Source: Bombyx mori
Taxonomy: Eukaryota; Arthropoda; Insecta; Lepidoptera; Bombycidae
Reading direction: 5' to 3'
Assembly: GCF_030269925.1 (NCBI RefSeq)
Contig: NC_085133.1
Location: forward strand, 1,508,001 to 1,572,000
DNA length: 64,000 nt
Positions 11,501-21,369 of the stretch are shown here, piece by piece. A model generated the notes under the pieces. The model was not told the origin of the DNA and did not search any database. It saw only the letters and a program-made list of their open reading frames with translations. The position numbers were made by a program, and so were the translations under genes. How positions within the stretch are numbered: position 1 is the first letter of the stretch; each line of letters starts with the position of its first letter.

Positions 11501-12567
11501 TAGATTTTAATAGTACCTACTTTAGTTGCTTTTAACATTTTACCATCTGGCAATTTCACATCAATGGGAATATTTAAATCTACATAATTATAAAAACATG
11601 TATCATTCTTTATAATATGATCGGTACACCCACTATCTAACAACCAATTAATTTCATTAATATTGTCATAATCCCCTTCGGTACACCCCATTACCTGATT
11701 TACTTTCGGATTAGACACCTGGGCTGTCCATGACTCTTTTGAAGAGCTGTCCCGCTGAGTGCTCGACGACTCACCTCTGGTATGATTTTGAGCTCTGGCT
11801 CTGCCACGACCTTGATAGAATCCACCTCTGTAATAACCTCTTTGTAGACCTTGCTGTCGTTGACTGGTTGAATATCTTCCTTGGTAGTTTTTCTGATACC
11901 AACAATCTTTCTTGAGATGACCTGTCTTTCCACATATAAAACATTGAGCTTTAGTTTTCGTTGAGAATGTACTCATATTACTCTTCTTATCTGGGTCACT
12001 TGTCATATTTTTTTCTTTTATTTTAGATTTAACATAATCCACTGTTCTTTGTTCTTCTGGAATTACATCAATAAAATCTCCAATGTAACTGTAGCTTGGA
12101 GGTAAGGCTCTGAGCAAATATCTCATCTTCTCGGGTTCATTTATAATCCCACCAGCCGCTTTGAAATCATTCGTTGTTTTTTCGAAATCAACAAAAAAAT
12201 CTTCTACGGTACTGTAATTGTTTAATTTAACCTCTTCAAGTTTTCCTCTACATATTATTTGCATAGCAGTAGACTGTGTTAAATACATTTTGTCCAACTT
12301 TTTCAACATATCGTAAGCCGTTGTACATTCACTAATATATTCTAATTGTCTATCAGAAACTGTGCTCATTATTATAGTTCTTGCTTTTAAATCCATTTTC
12401 TTCCACTCGGCCTCTTGACTTTTATACTTAGCAGACATAATGCAAATGGCGGGCTCGTTACAATCTTTGTATTCTAGTAAAGTTACTAACCTTAATTTCC
12501 AGCTTGAATAATTTGCACCATCAAAAATGGGCATCATTATGTCTTCTATCTTTGCTTGTTTAGCCAT
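8593..12567 (-). pseudogene. copia gag-pol polyprotein, one in-frame stop
   Basis: A single gag-pol frame, as usual for copia elements. ATG at 12567 opens 1,176 codons. A TAA at 9037-9039 falls just inside RNase H, in MVD-stop-DFAGD, and the same frame continues to 8593 (about 125 more codons, including CSTFAEYTAMSEA and a KYNLADILTKSL end). In order: gag with the DGANYSSWK start; CCHC knuckle CFICGKTGHLKKDC at residues 209-222; protease LLDSGCTDH with Asp311; integrase HHCC domain at about 446-488 and catalytic triad D512, D575, E611 (DD35E); reverse transcriptase at about 866-1100 with MDFETAFLNG and FVDD at 1009-1012; RNase H split by the stop. Everything up to RNase H looks functional. 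The stop could be a mutation or an assembly error; readthrough is not supported by any signal I see. Confidence 0.95.
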
Positions 12568-12777
12568 TTTCTTGATAATAATGTCGAACGAGTTAAATTA
12601 GACGAGACGCCAACTATTTTGCACGTGGTCTTTTTAACGTTCTTATTAAACAATTTTCAATTGAACCACGAACTTCTTTAATTCAATGGACTTCTTTAGT
12701 TCAATCACGAGTTTTTTTTAACTTTTATAACAACTTTTTTTTTTTTAAACAACCACGAGTTCTTTTTTAACAACCAC

Positions 12778-12789
12778 GCTCTGCTACCA
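12778..12789 (-). promoter_or_regulatory. copia primer-binding site
   Basis: Directly next to the 5' LTR, minus strand TGGTAGCAGAGC. This complements a tRNA 3' end reading CTCTGCTACCA, as expected for initiator methionine tRNA (acceptor strand AGCAGAG). Confidence 0.8.
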
Positions 12790-12947
12790 TGTTGAGGTTG
12801 TTTTTAAATAAAGGAGACCAATAGTGCTCTAGACAAATGTATTTGCGGAAAGGGAAGAAGGGAGCCATGACAGACACATTTAAATAAAAAACCATAGATT
12901 ACTATAAATCAGCATTATAAAATTAGATGCAACCATAGATTACAACA
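12790..12947 (-). repeat. copia 5' LTR
   Basis: 158 bp, same ends as the copy at 8355. Followed on the outside by the GTTGT target duplication. Confidence 0.95.
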
Positions 12948-13179
12948 GTTGTATAGCAGCTGTCCACGCCGAAGCATCGCTCACTCAATTAGGAGAGAGA
13001 CAGAACGCTACCGAACGCGGAGGCCGATTGTGCCTCTTTGTCGCTCGTTGCGCGCTCTCGTTTATACTTCAAACCTTAAATGGAATGCCTCAGAGCGAGG
13101 TAACGCCGCATGAGTCATGTTTTTTCGTGCGTGCAGCCGGCTCCATCGAATTATAAGACGTTGTCACGTCAAAAATATA

Positions 13180-13280
13180 TTGTTTGTGCTTAGTGCGATC
13201 GCGTAAAAGCTAACTCAAATTTGTATGGAGTTGGAACAGCGCCCCTAGCGGCAAACGAAGGGAAGCTGTTGAAGCCGAAG
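13180..13280. repeat. Fragment of a fold-back MITE family
   Basis: GCGTAAAAGCTAACTCAAATTTGTATGGAGTTG and GCCCCTAGCGGCAAACG resemble the core of the MITE at 42.18 kb. Only one arm is recognisable here. Confidence 0.5.
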
Positions 13281-13629
13281 TTCTATTGTGTTCTGGAACC
13301 AGACTGGAATCAAACTCTTCAATGTCTAAATGATTTAACATTATTATTTAACGGGCTCTCACTTACCACGAATTTAACATCTAATGAATTTTCGATAATA
13401 CGGTGTGTAGCAAACGCCATGATCACGTGTAGAGTAAAGACTGCAAGTATGATTTTAGAAGTAAATTAATTGGGATTGTTCAATTAAGCTGTCTACCCTC
13501 TACAAAGTCCGTTTTTGAGTGTTGCCATTGAAAATCAATGATATCAACAGTTTTTTCCCTCAAAAACTTTCTCACGTTTTTTCACCTATTTTACCTAATT
13601 TTACTTAGTTTACCTATTTTTTCCGAGAA
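13281..13629. other. No gene recognised
   Basis: A short open frame runs into this stretch but matches no family that I know; probably fortuitous. Confidence 0.4.
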
Positions 13630-13639
13630 CCAATGGTAG

Positions 13640-13886
13640 TCTGGTTTGAAGATCACTTTTTTATGGAATCGAACCCAAGTCTCGAGGCTCTTGTCCGCAC
13701 AGATCAGTGCCTACCACCATCTATTGCCTATGAAACAGTAACGCGTTTCGGATTGAAGAATAAGGTACATTTAAAGCTTCAACCAAGGGTCTCGAGGTGG
13801 GTCTTGGGGCTCCAGAATCCACCTTGTGGCGAGTAGCGATTGTGCAACACAAGATATTTGACAGATGCCTGAATCTCGCTTACCTA
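13640..13886 (+). repeat. Degenerate Bm1-like chimera
   Basis: Contains CGCGTTTCGGATTGAAG from Bm1, then GTGGCGAGTAGC and a segment ending GATGCCTGAATCTCGCTTAC. The same Bm1-plus-segment join recurs at 60.95-61.03 kb. Confidence 0.55.
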
Positions 13887-14294
13887 TTGGTCTGTGGAGG
13901 GACTGCAGTTCCCTCTGTATTTTGTACCGTATGTTCCATGGGGAATGCTCTGAGGAATTTTTCGAGATGATACCATCATCTCGTTTTTTCCATCGTACCG
14001 CCCGCCACTGTAGTAGAGTTCATCCACACTACCTGGAGCTACTGCGGTCATCCACAGTGCGTTTCCAGAGGACTTTTTGCCACGTACCATCCGGCTATGG
14101 AATGAGCTACACTCCACGGTGTTTCCCGAGCGCTATGACATGTCCTTCTTCAAACTAGGCCTGTGGAGAGTATTAAGCGGTAGGCAGCGGCTTGGCTCTG
14201 CCCCTGGCGTTGCTGAAGTCCATGGGCGACGGTAACCACTCACCATCAGGTGGGCCATATGCTCGTCTGCCTACAAGGGCAATAAAAAATAAAA
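13887..14294 (+). mobile_element. LINE 3' end, frameshifted copy
   Basis: Same family as 6.43 kb, with 3'UTR and A-rich tail (AATAAAAAATAAAA). The coding frame is shared up to VRFQRT and then shifts, because one T is missing from the T-run near 14076. Dead copy. Confidence 0.87.
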
Positions 14295-14608
14295 CCTCCA
14301 CAACCTAAAGCCGGGTAAGGCGCGAACTTGACTCGGCATCAGCAGCAATACAAGGAAACCGTTTTTACTGTCGTTCGTTACAACGTAAAACTCATAATGT
14401 TTCGACATACACTTGAGATTTCTCGATACATTATTTACGTAACCAACAATGCGTGTAAAGGCAAATAAAGGCGACTCCCGGGGGGCGAAAGAGCTGCGTT
14501 ATCGAAACGGACTGTTTTAAATTTGCTCACATGTAAAGGAAATGTTTGTCCTCGGTCCTTGGTTTTCAAACTGTATGGTTAAGTTTGAGAAATGACTAAG
14601 CACAACGA
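14294..14608. other. No gene recognised
   Basis: No frame or repeat recognised. Confidence 0.4.
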
Positions 14609-14822
14609 TTTATTGTTATTGTCTACTTGGGTGAACGAGCTCACAGCCCACCTGGTGTGAAGTTGTTACTGGAGCCCATAGACATCTACAACGTAAACGC
14701 GCCACCCACCTTGAGATATAAGTTCTAAGGTCTCAGTATAGTTACAACGGCTGTCCCACCCGCCCTACCCGGGCCCGCCGTCCCTACCCGCGTGGATTCA
14801 TAAGAAGTCTTACCAACAGTAA
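14609..14822 (-). mobile_element. Bm1 SINE, diverged
   Basis: Minus-strand body and tail from a degraded T-run to CTTACCAACAG. The middle is disrupted by a GC-rich stretch (CCGCCCTACCCGGGCCCGCC) replacing the usual GCGTTTCGG block. Confidence 0.82.
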
Positions 14823-14823
14823 G

Positions 14824-16010
14824 TCTGTCCATGAAGATTATTAACCTTCAATTTTCGCCGACTCAACAAAGCCCAATAAATAAACCCAACTTATTAATAC
14901 CACTAAATCAACGTCGCTATGAAGATTCCTTAAGTCCTTAGAGAGGTTGTAACTCGATAAGTGGTCGCAATTAGCGCCGGGGCCTCCGTATCCGGTTTCA
15001 CAATTAAAACTTGGCATAGGTACCGTTCATTATCCGCGGGCAGCCCTGCGCCTGTTATTCATTATAGAAGCCAAAGAAAAAAGTTAGGCCCGTGTTTTAA
15101 GTGTTGAAGGAATTCGAGAATTTAATTTCGCTCTTGTATTACAACGCGGACAAAAGCGCAGGGACGTATTCGGTGCGTGTAACGTCTACAAATTATAATT
15201 TTATTTATTAATTTTTTGTTGCAATTTGTGTTTTGTTTTTGATTTGGTTTTTTGTAAATTGCTGCTTCTGCAGGCCTTTATCCAATTAGATTTTAAGTAA
15301 TTGCATAGCTTTTGTCGCGGGCTTTGAGTGCGGCGACCGAATCAAGAAATTCCGTCACGAAAATAAAACCTAACAATCGCGTTCAACACATTCACACGCT
15401 GCGCTTGTGTAGTGTTTGTGAATAAGCGCATGGCGTGACGTCACACTGCATGCGCATCATGAAAAGTCTACCCATCTCTCTTTCGCGTGGTCTAGCTTGT
15501 GAGTGAATGTTTTGCCTTTGTTAATGTTTATAAATATAGCATGGTCTTATTTTGTTATTGTTCTAATATTAAATTATTATTGTCTAATTATAATTGCATA
15601 AGTAGATAAAAATGCTATGCAATAGCTTTACCGCGGCAGTCCCCTAGTGCTACACGTGTTTTTTTAATAGCTGGTTTTTAATAGTCTCTAGTTGAAGATC
15701 CTACGAAATAAATCGGTCTTTTTTATCCTTATGTCAATATACTACAGTAGCACTATAACTTAAATTTGTTTGATAAAAAGTCATACAATAAATACCCGTG
15801 GAAACGGAAGCAAAAGTCCTTTCTATTCTAATTTAAAGAATTTAACATAATAAGATGTGCTGCATGAAAATCCGCAATCCGCGATATCAAAAAGATCGAT
15901 GCCTTTAAAATGTGGGTGTGGCGGAGGATGCTACGAATACCGTGCTATGCCACGTGACTGCCATGAGAACTAACTAGTCCATTCTAAGGGAGCTAAACCA
16001 GTCAGACACA
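14824..16010. other. No gene recognised
   Basis: Mixed AT-rich sequence. GCGCATGGCGTGACGTCAC near 15427 and GTGGTCTAGCTTGTGAGTG near 15488 look like parts of dispersed lepidopteran repeats but cannot be assigned. Confidence 0.4.
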
Positions 16011-16259
16011 TTGGTGGTAGGACCTCTTGTGAGTCCGCACGGTAGGTACCACCGCCCCGCCTATTTCTGCCGTGAAGCAGTAATGCGTTTCGGTTTGAAG
16101 GGTAGGGCAGCCGTTGTAACTACACTGAGACCTTAGAACTTATATCTCAAGGTGTGTGGCGCATTTACACTGTAGATGACTATGGGTTCCAGTAACCACT
16201 TAACACCAGGTGGGCTGTGAGCTCGTTCACACACCTAGGCAATAAAAAAATAAAAAAAA
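16011..16259 (+). mobile_element. Bm1 SINE, body and tail
   Basis: Headless copy ending in an interrupted A-run (AATAAAAAAATAAAAAAAAC). A LINE fragment starts directly after the tail. Confidence 0.92.
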
Positions 16260-16261
16260 CA

Positions 16262-16490
16262 TCATGCGGTCTCCCAGACATGAATTAGAGAAGCTCATAA
16301 TTGCGAGTCGCATAGAGGGCAAGCGCGCCGTGGGCAGAACAACAGCCAAATGGTCAGATCTAGTAAGGGAAGCACTTGGTGGTAGTCTGTACCATGCGGT
16401 CCATGCCATCCATGATCGAACACAGTGGAAGAACGTCACATGTGGTCGCGATCCTCAGTAGTGAGGGAACGATATAGAAGAAGAAAAATA
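16262..16490 (+). mobile_element. RTE-like LINE 3' fragment
   Basis: Frame 16264-16461 encodes LEKLIIASRIEGKRAVGR, then WSDLV and a final DRTQWKNVTCGRDPQ, the usual C-terminal ending of RTE-like reverse transcriptases, followed by a GAAGAAGAA-rich end. Only about 65 codons remain. Confidence 0.75.
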
Positions 16491-16865
16491 GTCAATAAAA
16501 TTTTTGACTATCTTAAATTTTTTAAATTTGAATGTATAAGTACTCTTTATTTTATTGTTTAAACTCGCATTCATAATACACAAGGGCTTTGAAACGATTC
16601 GATTCAATACTGCCTATTAATAATAAATACGGCTTAGTTTCGTTCGATGTTCGGTTCTCATTTTACAATATCCGACCAAAGTTTTGTTTGCCAAAGGTTT
16701 CAATTTAAACATAGCGAACATTCTCGAAAACGAAAATAATCGACAGGTCGGAAACTATAAAATTAAATGAGTTAAAGGCCAGATCGGAATGTGAATACAC
16801 ATAATGTATTCAGCTTATTTACTCAAAAACCCTAAAAGGCTGTAATATTCTTAGGATCACTGGCA
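16491..16865. other. No gene recognised
   Basis: AT-rich; nothing recognised. Confidence 0.4.
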
Positions 16866-17416
16866 ACACCGACGTCATCATTGCAATCAAAAATCATCAT
16901 CATCACCACCTCATAGACGTCCACTGCTGGGTCCACAAGGTTTGTCACACCAGTCCTACACAGTCCCCATTCAGCGGAATTCCGCGACCTTCAACCGATT
17001 GTCGGTACATATCGTGGAAGATCTAAGCTTCGCGGTTGCCACTCGAGAGCTTTTTGGCCTCATCGGCTATCTGTTCTACTGCCAGTTCAATCTCGCAATC
17101 CTTCGGACTATGTCGGATACCATGGTTCTTCTGTTAATCTTCTCAGTCCTGATTAGATCTCGAAGGGAAATTCCGACCATAGCCCTCTTCGTTGCTATTT
17201 GGGTGACTGAGCTCTGTAAAAATGCCCATAGTTATTGCCGACTTCTAAATCTGAGTATCTGTTCTACTGCCATTTCAATCTCGAAATCCTTCGAACTATG
17301 TCGGTAACCATGCTTCTTCTGTTAATCTTCAGTCCTGATTAGATCTCGAAGGGACATTCCGACCATAGCCCTCTTCGTTGCTGTTTGGGTGACTGAGCCC
17401 TGTAAAAAGGCCCATA
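16866..17416 (-). mobile_element. RTE-like LINE fragment with internal duplication
   Basis: On the minus strand the segment reads ERAMVGISLRDLIR, INRRTMVSDIVRRIARLNWQ, a typical late reverse-transcriptase stretch, with stops. The ATCATCATCATCACC run at the left edge is the usual 3' end of this family. A block of about 160 bp is repeated with a period of 188 bp (starts at 17068 and 17256). Confidence 0.72.
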
Positions 17417-18500
17417 GTGAATGACGACACAACTAAATTTCAGTTCAAACGACGGCCAACAATTAAGAAATTTAAACTTATTAATAATTTATTAAATCTT
17501 CTACCAAATCCGTCACAGTACACCGCGTCTTGATCGCCGAAGTTGGATCGTTAATCGTTCTCTAGATCACAGCGATCGCTCGTTCATGAGAATTTTTAAA
17601 GTTTCGATAGCTTTATCTCGACCCTTCAGAGGCTGGTAATAGCAGGAGGAGGGTAGTCGATGAAAACACGAATAATTTTAATGGTCCGTGCTTGAGGGAG
17701 TTCGCGTTTGAGGTTTTATTAACTTATGTTTTTATGAGGACAAAAATACTAGATCGAAAATGCCTGTCTTCATAGATCGGGTTGCACTTGCAAAATTTTA
17801 AACATATCAACTTCGTATGTAGTAGAAATAGATAAAACGGATACACATGTGTGAAAATCTTTGACTGACTGGCGTCAATCCAATTTTTTATCAGAAAATC
17901 TCGACCTGTATTCCTGGCCCCAAAGCTGTTGCTACTTCATTATCTTAGCAGATCCGTAACACCAGAAGTCTCTTCTCAATTTCTTGCAAAGGTTTTCCTC
18001 TCTCCCTAATTTGCCCTTAATTTTAAATGCGTCACGGCGTAATAAAAACCTGCAATGGTGGAATACCATCTTGTGTATTTTTGCGGTGAAATTTAATTTT
18101 TTACAGTAGCCAGAAGCCTAGTTGTAGTTTCGGGCTACTAAAGATAGCAAGATCTATCTATCGACAGAACAAATTCAACATGAACAACCTTTCCCTCGAG
18201 AATCTAAACAAAAACAATAAAGTTGAAATTAAACAACGTCTCACACAAGAGAACTTAAAAAAACCAATAACCGACCGGACACAGCCGACGAGAAACAAAT
18301 AAAACCCGATCTATTGCATTGGAAACGCTCACGCGCCCGCCTCCGCTACCGCCTATCATGCAACCATAGGGCTGACAACAGACTATTTATTTTTCATCAG
18401 CAAAAATATGAGGAAAACACTTTCCAAATTTTCCTTCATCAAATGCACAACGAGCCCTTGTCCTACTAGACGATAATTAAAACTACTATTATTATTTTTC
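17417..18500. other. No gene recognised
   Basis: No frame or named repeat seen. Confidence 0.4.
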
Positions 18501-18710
18501 TTTTTTTATTGCTTAAATACGGTAACTGGAGCCCATAGACATCTACAACGTAAAGGCACCACCCACATTGAGATATAAGTTCCAAGGTCTCCGTATAGTT
18601 ACAACGGCTGCCCCACCCTTCAAACCCAAACGCACTACTGCTTTACGGCAGAAATAGGCAGGGTGGTGGTACCTACCCGTGCGGCCTCACAAGAGGTCCT
18701 ACCACCAGTA
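18501..18710 (-). mobile_element. Bm1 SINE, body and tail
   Basis: T-run, shortened tail (about 20 bases of the usual GAGCTCACAGCCCACC block are missing), then the body to CCTACCACCAGTA. Confidence 0.9.
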
Positions 18711-18734
18711 AAATGAACCTATGCTGATAGATGA

Positions 18735-18865
18735 TAACCTTGAGAAGCAATATCAGTGTTATCTAACAAGTAGGTGAGCTCACGGGCTCAAACCTGACGA
18801 CGTTGCTGACACTAACCCTAGCAAGAGCAGTGCTTCGCAGAATCTACCACCTGACTACTATCGTT
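18735..18865 (-). repeat. Repeat C fragment
   Basis: Contains AGGTGAGCTCACGGGCTC, GTTGCTGACACTAACCC and AGAGCAGTGCTTCGCAGAATC, the minus-strand end of repeat C. Confidence 0.75.
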
Positions 18866-18959
18866 CACTAGTGCTCACAATGTTATTCACTAAATAGATA
18901 ATATCATCCCGCTGGAAAAAGCTGTCATGTGACGTCAGAAATTTATAAACATGGTAAAA

Positions 18960-19078
18960 GCACGATTGAAGTCTTCGATAGTAGCAGCTTTAACTCTGGC
19001 TTTGTTAACTTCCATGATATGGTCCACTCAACATCAAATGGCTGTATTCACGCCTGCCTTCATAAGCAATAAAAAAAT
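18960..19078 (+). mobile_element. Degenerate LINE tail
   Basis: CAACATCAAATGGCTGTATTCACGCCTGCC followed by TTCATAAGCAATAAAAAAA is a diverged version of the LINE 3' end at 6.8 kb. No coding part is left. Confidence 0.6.
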
Positions 19079-19650
19079 ACCAGTCTATTAGCTACCAAAT
19101 TACACAAAAAACAATAGTCATGCTGCACGTTTAAAGACCTCAATTATTTTAGAGCAAGAGCCCGCGACAGCCAGACCTTCGTTATTTTATAAAAGCTGAA
19201 AGTTTCTCTGTGTATGTCTCCAGCACAGGTAAGAACGACCCCCGACTATAGAGTTCCGATTGTGGTTGCTTGGGCAGGTAACAGGCAGTAAAGGTATATA
19301 AAATAGTACCTTAAATTCGTTAAAGTATAAAGTTATTTTTTTTTATTAATTACTCCAGAATATCTTTAGAAATCACGATATCTATTGCCGGACACTTTTT
19401 ACAGTTGCTACCCCCTGCCGGACACCCCTAAACTTTAATAAATTTTAATTATACTTTCGTTATACTATAAAAGCTGAATTTTATATATGTTACTTAGGGA
19501 CTTATAAAAATATGTTACCCCAATAGCCAGACAGTTTTAATGGTTCTTACATCTTGCCGGATACATTGAGAGCCCGCTGTGCGAGCGCGAGGTAGCAACA
19601 GTTCATGCGGGTGTGAGTGAGATAGAGTGCTTAGTCTATTGTGATCTTTT

Positions 19651-20468
19651 AAGATATCCAATAAAAAATAATTTTATTACGTTCATAGCAATGCTAAAGA
19701 AAGTAAAAAATGTTATTTTAATATTATAAAGTACAAACAAAATATTATTACATGTCAAAGAAAAATATTTAATCGTTCTTATAATTTTCCTCATTGTCGT
19801 CGATATTTTCGTTATCTTCATCGTCGCTACTACAGTTACTCTAGTCTATTGTCACCAATATCCAATACCTTATCCATCAGTTTCTGAAAAAAATTAAGAA
19901 AAAGTATACAATTTGAATAATAAAAAAATTATGTGCAATAATTTGTCATAATAATTACATACCTGATTGAGTTTTGAGCGAATCTCCTACATAACTTGGT
20001 ATTTGTCATCTTTCAATACCCTGCCATTATTATCCGGGTTGATATGAGGTTGGATTTTTTAGATGAGCACTATTCCAAATTTTATATATATAATTTGATC
20101 GCAAAAATTGCTGCAACAGCTCGCTTTTACAAGTTGGTAGATTGCTAACGTAAAAAATTCGCAATTTCTTTCGGTCAAAAGCTTCGTTTACATCAGAGAC
20201 TGTATACGAGTCGATGTATATTTGAAGTCGAGCAGCATCAACATCAATTACATTACGGACATTGTAAACATTGCATATAAATCTGAATGATATTATAGAT
20301 GTTTTGTTGTTGATCTAAATTTTCAATTGATTCGCTGTTAGGGAAATTCTTGAAAGCTTCCCGGTACTTTGGATATTTTTTTAATGTTTTATATGGTTTT
20401 AATTTTCCTTTCCTGACGAATGCACGATAAATCCCAGAAATGACAGCTGATGTGCAGTAAAAGATCAC
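19651..20468 (-). pseudogene. Relic ORF inside the fold-back element
   Basis: A 71-codon frame (20468-20253, starting in the arm) is followed in other frames by a stretch with LPTCKSELLQQFL, then PDNNGRVLKDDKYQVM, the candidate intron, KLMDKVLDIGDN, and an acidic end (SSDDEDNENIDDNEEN). Stops and frame changes show that it no longer encodes a protein. It may be a decayed transposase or a captured cellular exon; I do not recognise the family. Confidence 0.4.
19884..19962 (-). other. Candidate 79-bp intron in the fold-back loop
   Basis: Minus strand: donor GTATGT after AATCAG, a T-rich stretch, and acceptor TTTTTTTCAG. Size and signals are normal for an insect intron. The flanking exons are degenerate. 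Confidence 0.5.
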
Positions 20469-20953
20469 AATAGACTAAGCACTCTGTCTCACTCACACCC
20501 GCGTGAACAGTTGCTACCTCGCGCTCGCACAGCGGGCTCTCAATGTGTCCGGCAAGATGTAAGAACCATTAAAACTGTCTGGCTATTGGGGTAACATATT
20601 TTTATAAGTCCCTAAGTAACATATATAAAATTCAGCTTTTATAGTTTAACGAAAGTATAATTAAAATTTATTAAAGTTTAGGGGTGTCCGGCAGGGGGTA
20701 GCAACTGTAAAAAGTGTCCGGCAATAGATATCGTGATTTCTAAAGATATTCTGGAGTAATTAATAAAAAAAATAACTTTATACTTTAACGAATTTAAGGT
20801 ATTATTTTATATACCTTTACTGCCTGTTACCTGCCCAAGCAACCACAATCGGAACTCTATAGTCGGGGGTCGTTCTTACCTGTGCTGGAGACATACACAG
20901 AGAAACTTTCAGCTTTTATAAAATAACGAAGGTCTGGAGGTCGCGGGCTCTTG

Positions 20954-21367
20954 GGCTATTTGTTGTGTATACAGACAGAATATATCGTATCGGCAAAAAT
21001 CACGAAAAAATCACTCCAACCCGAATACCATAAATTTGTAGCAATTGATTATTTGTCACAACCTACCAACCCTACATCTGAAGAGTCTCGCCAAAGGATC
21101 TTATCTTTAAATGGATCCCCGCCAGCTTTGTACGTACTCTATATTGAAATTCAATTTAGTAGTAGTCGCCTGAAGGAATAAATACGATTAAACAAGTGTA
21201 GTGAAGTAATGAAGAATGCGCCGAGAAGACTCATTTTCAAACCTGATATTTGAACCAGTCTTATTTGGTAACACGAAATTGGCATATGCGATTATTTCTT
21301 CAAAACGATGATATGCAACGCGCAAAATTCCAATGGCAATAATAAATAAAACTGCGATATCTATAAC
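20954..21367. other. No gene recognised
   Basis: Short unremarkable frames only. Confidence 0.4.
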
Positions 21368-21369
21368 TA

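Larger units (their letters stand above)
8355..12947 (-). mobile_element. Ty1/copia LTR retrotransposon, full length
   Basis: A 4,593-bp element with two 158-bp LTRs, flanked by the 5-bp target duplication GTTGT (8350-8354 and 12948-12952). Order on the minus strand: LTR, primer-binding site, gag-pol, purine-rich AAGGAGGCG before the 3' LTR. Only one LTR difference is seen by eye (G against A), so insertion was recent. One in-frame stop is the only lesion noticed. Confidence 0.96.
8117..13169. mobile_element. Possible inverted-repeat element split by the copia insertion
   Basis: ACGTGACAACGTC at 8117-8129 is matched as its reverse complement at 13157-13169. Without the copia element about 455 bp would remain. 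The right part (12953-13150) is GC-richer and resembles 33.09-33.18 kb, so it is repetitive. Family and exact ends are unknown. Confidence 0.45.
19155..20953. mobile_element. Fold-back element with ~495-bp inverted arms
   Basis: The arms 19155-19650 and 20459-20953 are near-perfect reverse complements. They start at CAAGAGCCCGCGAC and end at GTGATCTTTT on the left. By eye they differ only by a few substitutions and small indels. The loop is 19651-20458. Each arm carries three TGCCGGACAC-like motifs (left: 19386, 19416, 19555) and two TATAAAAGCTGAA motifs. No target duplication is evident. The structure suggests a DNA transposon with very long terminal repeats; its superfamily is not identified. 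Confidence 0.9.
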
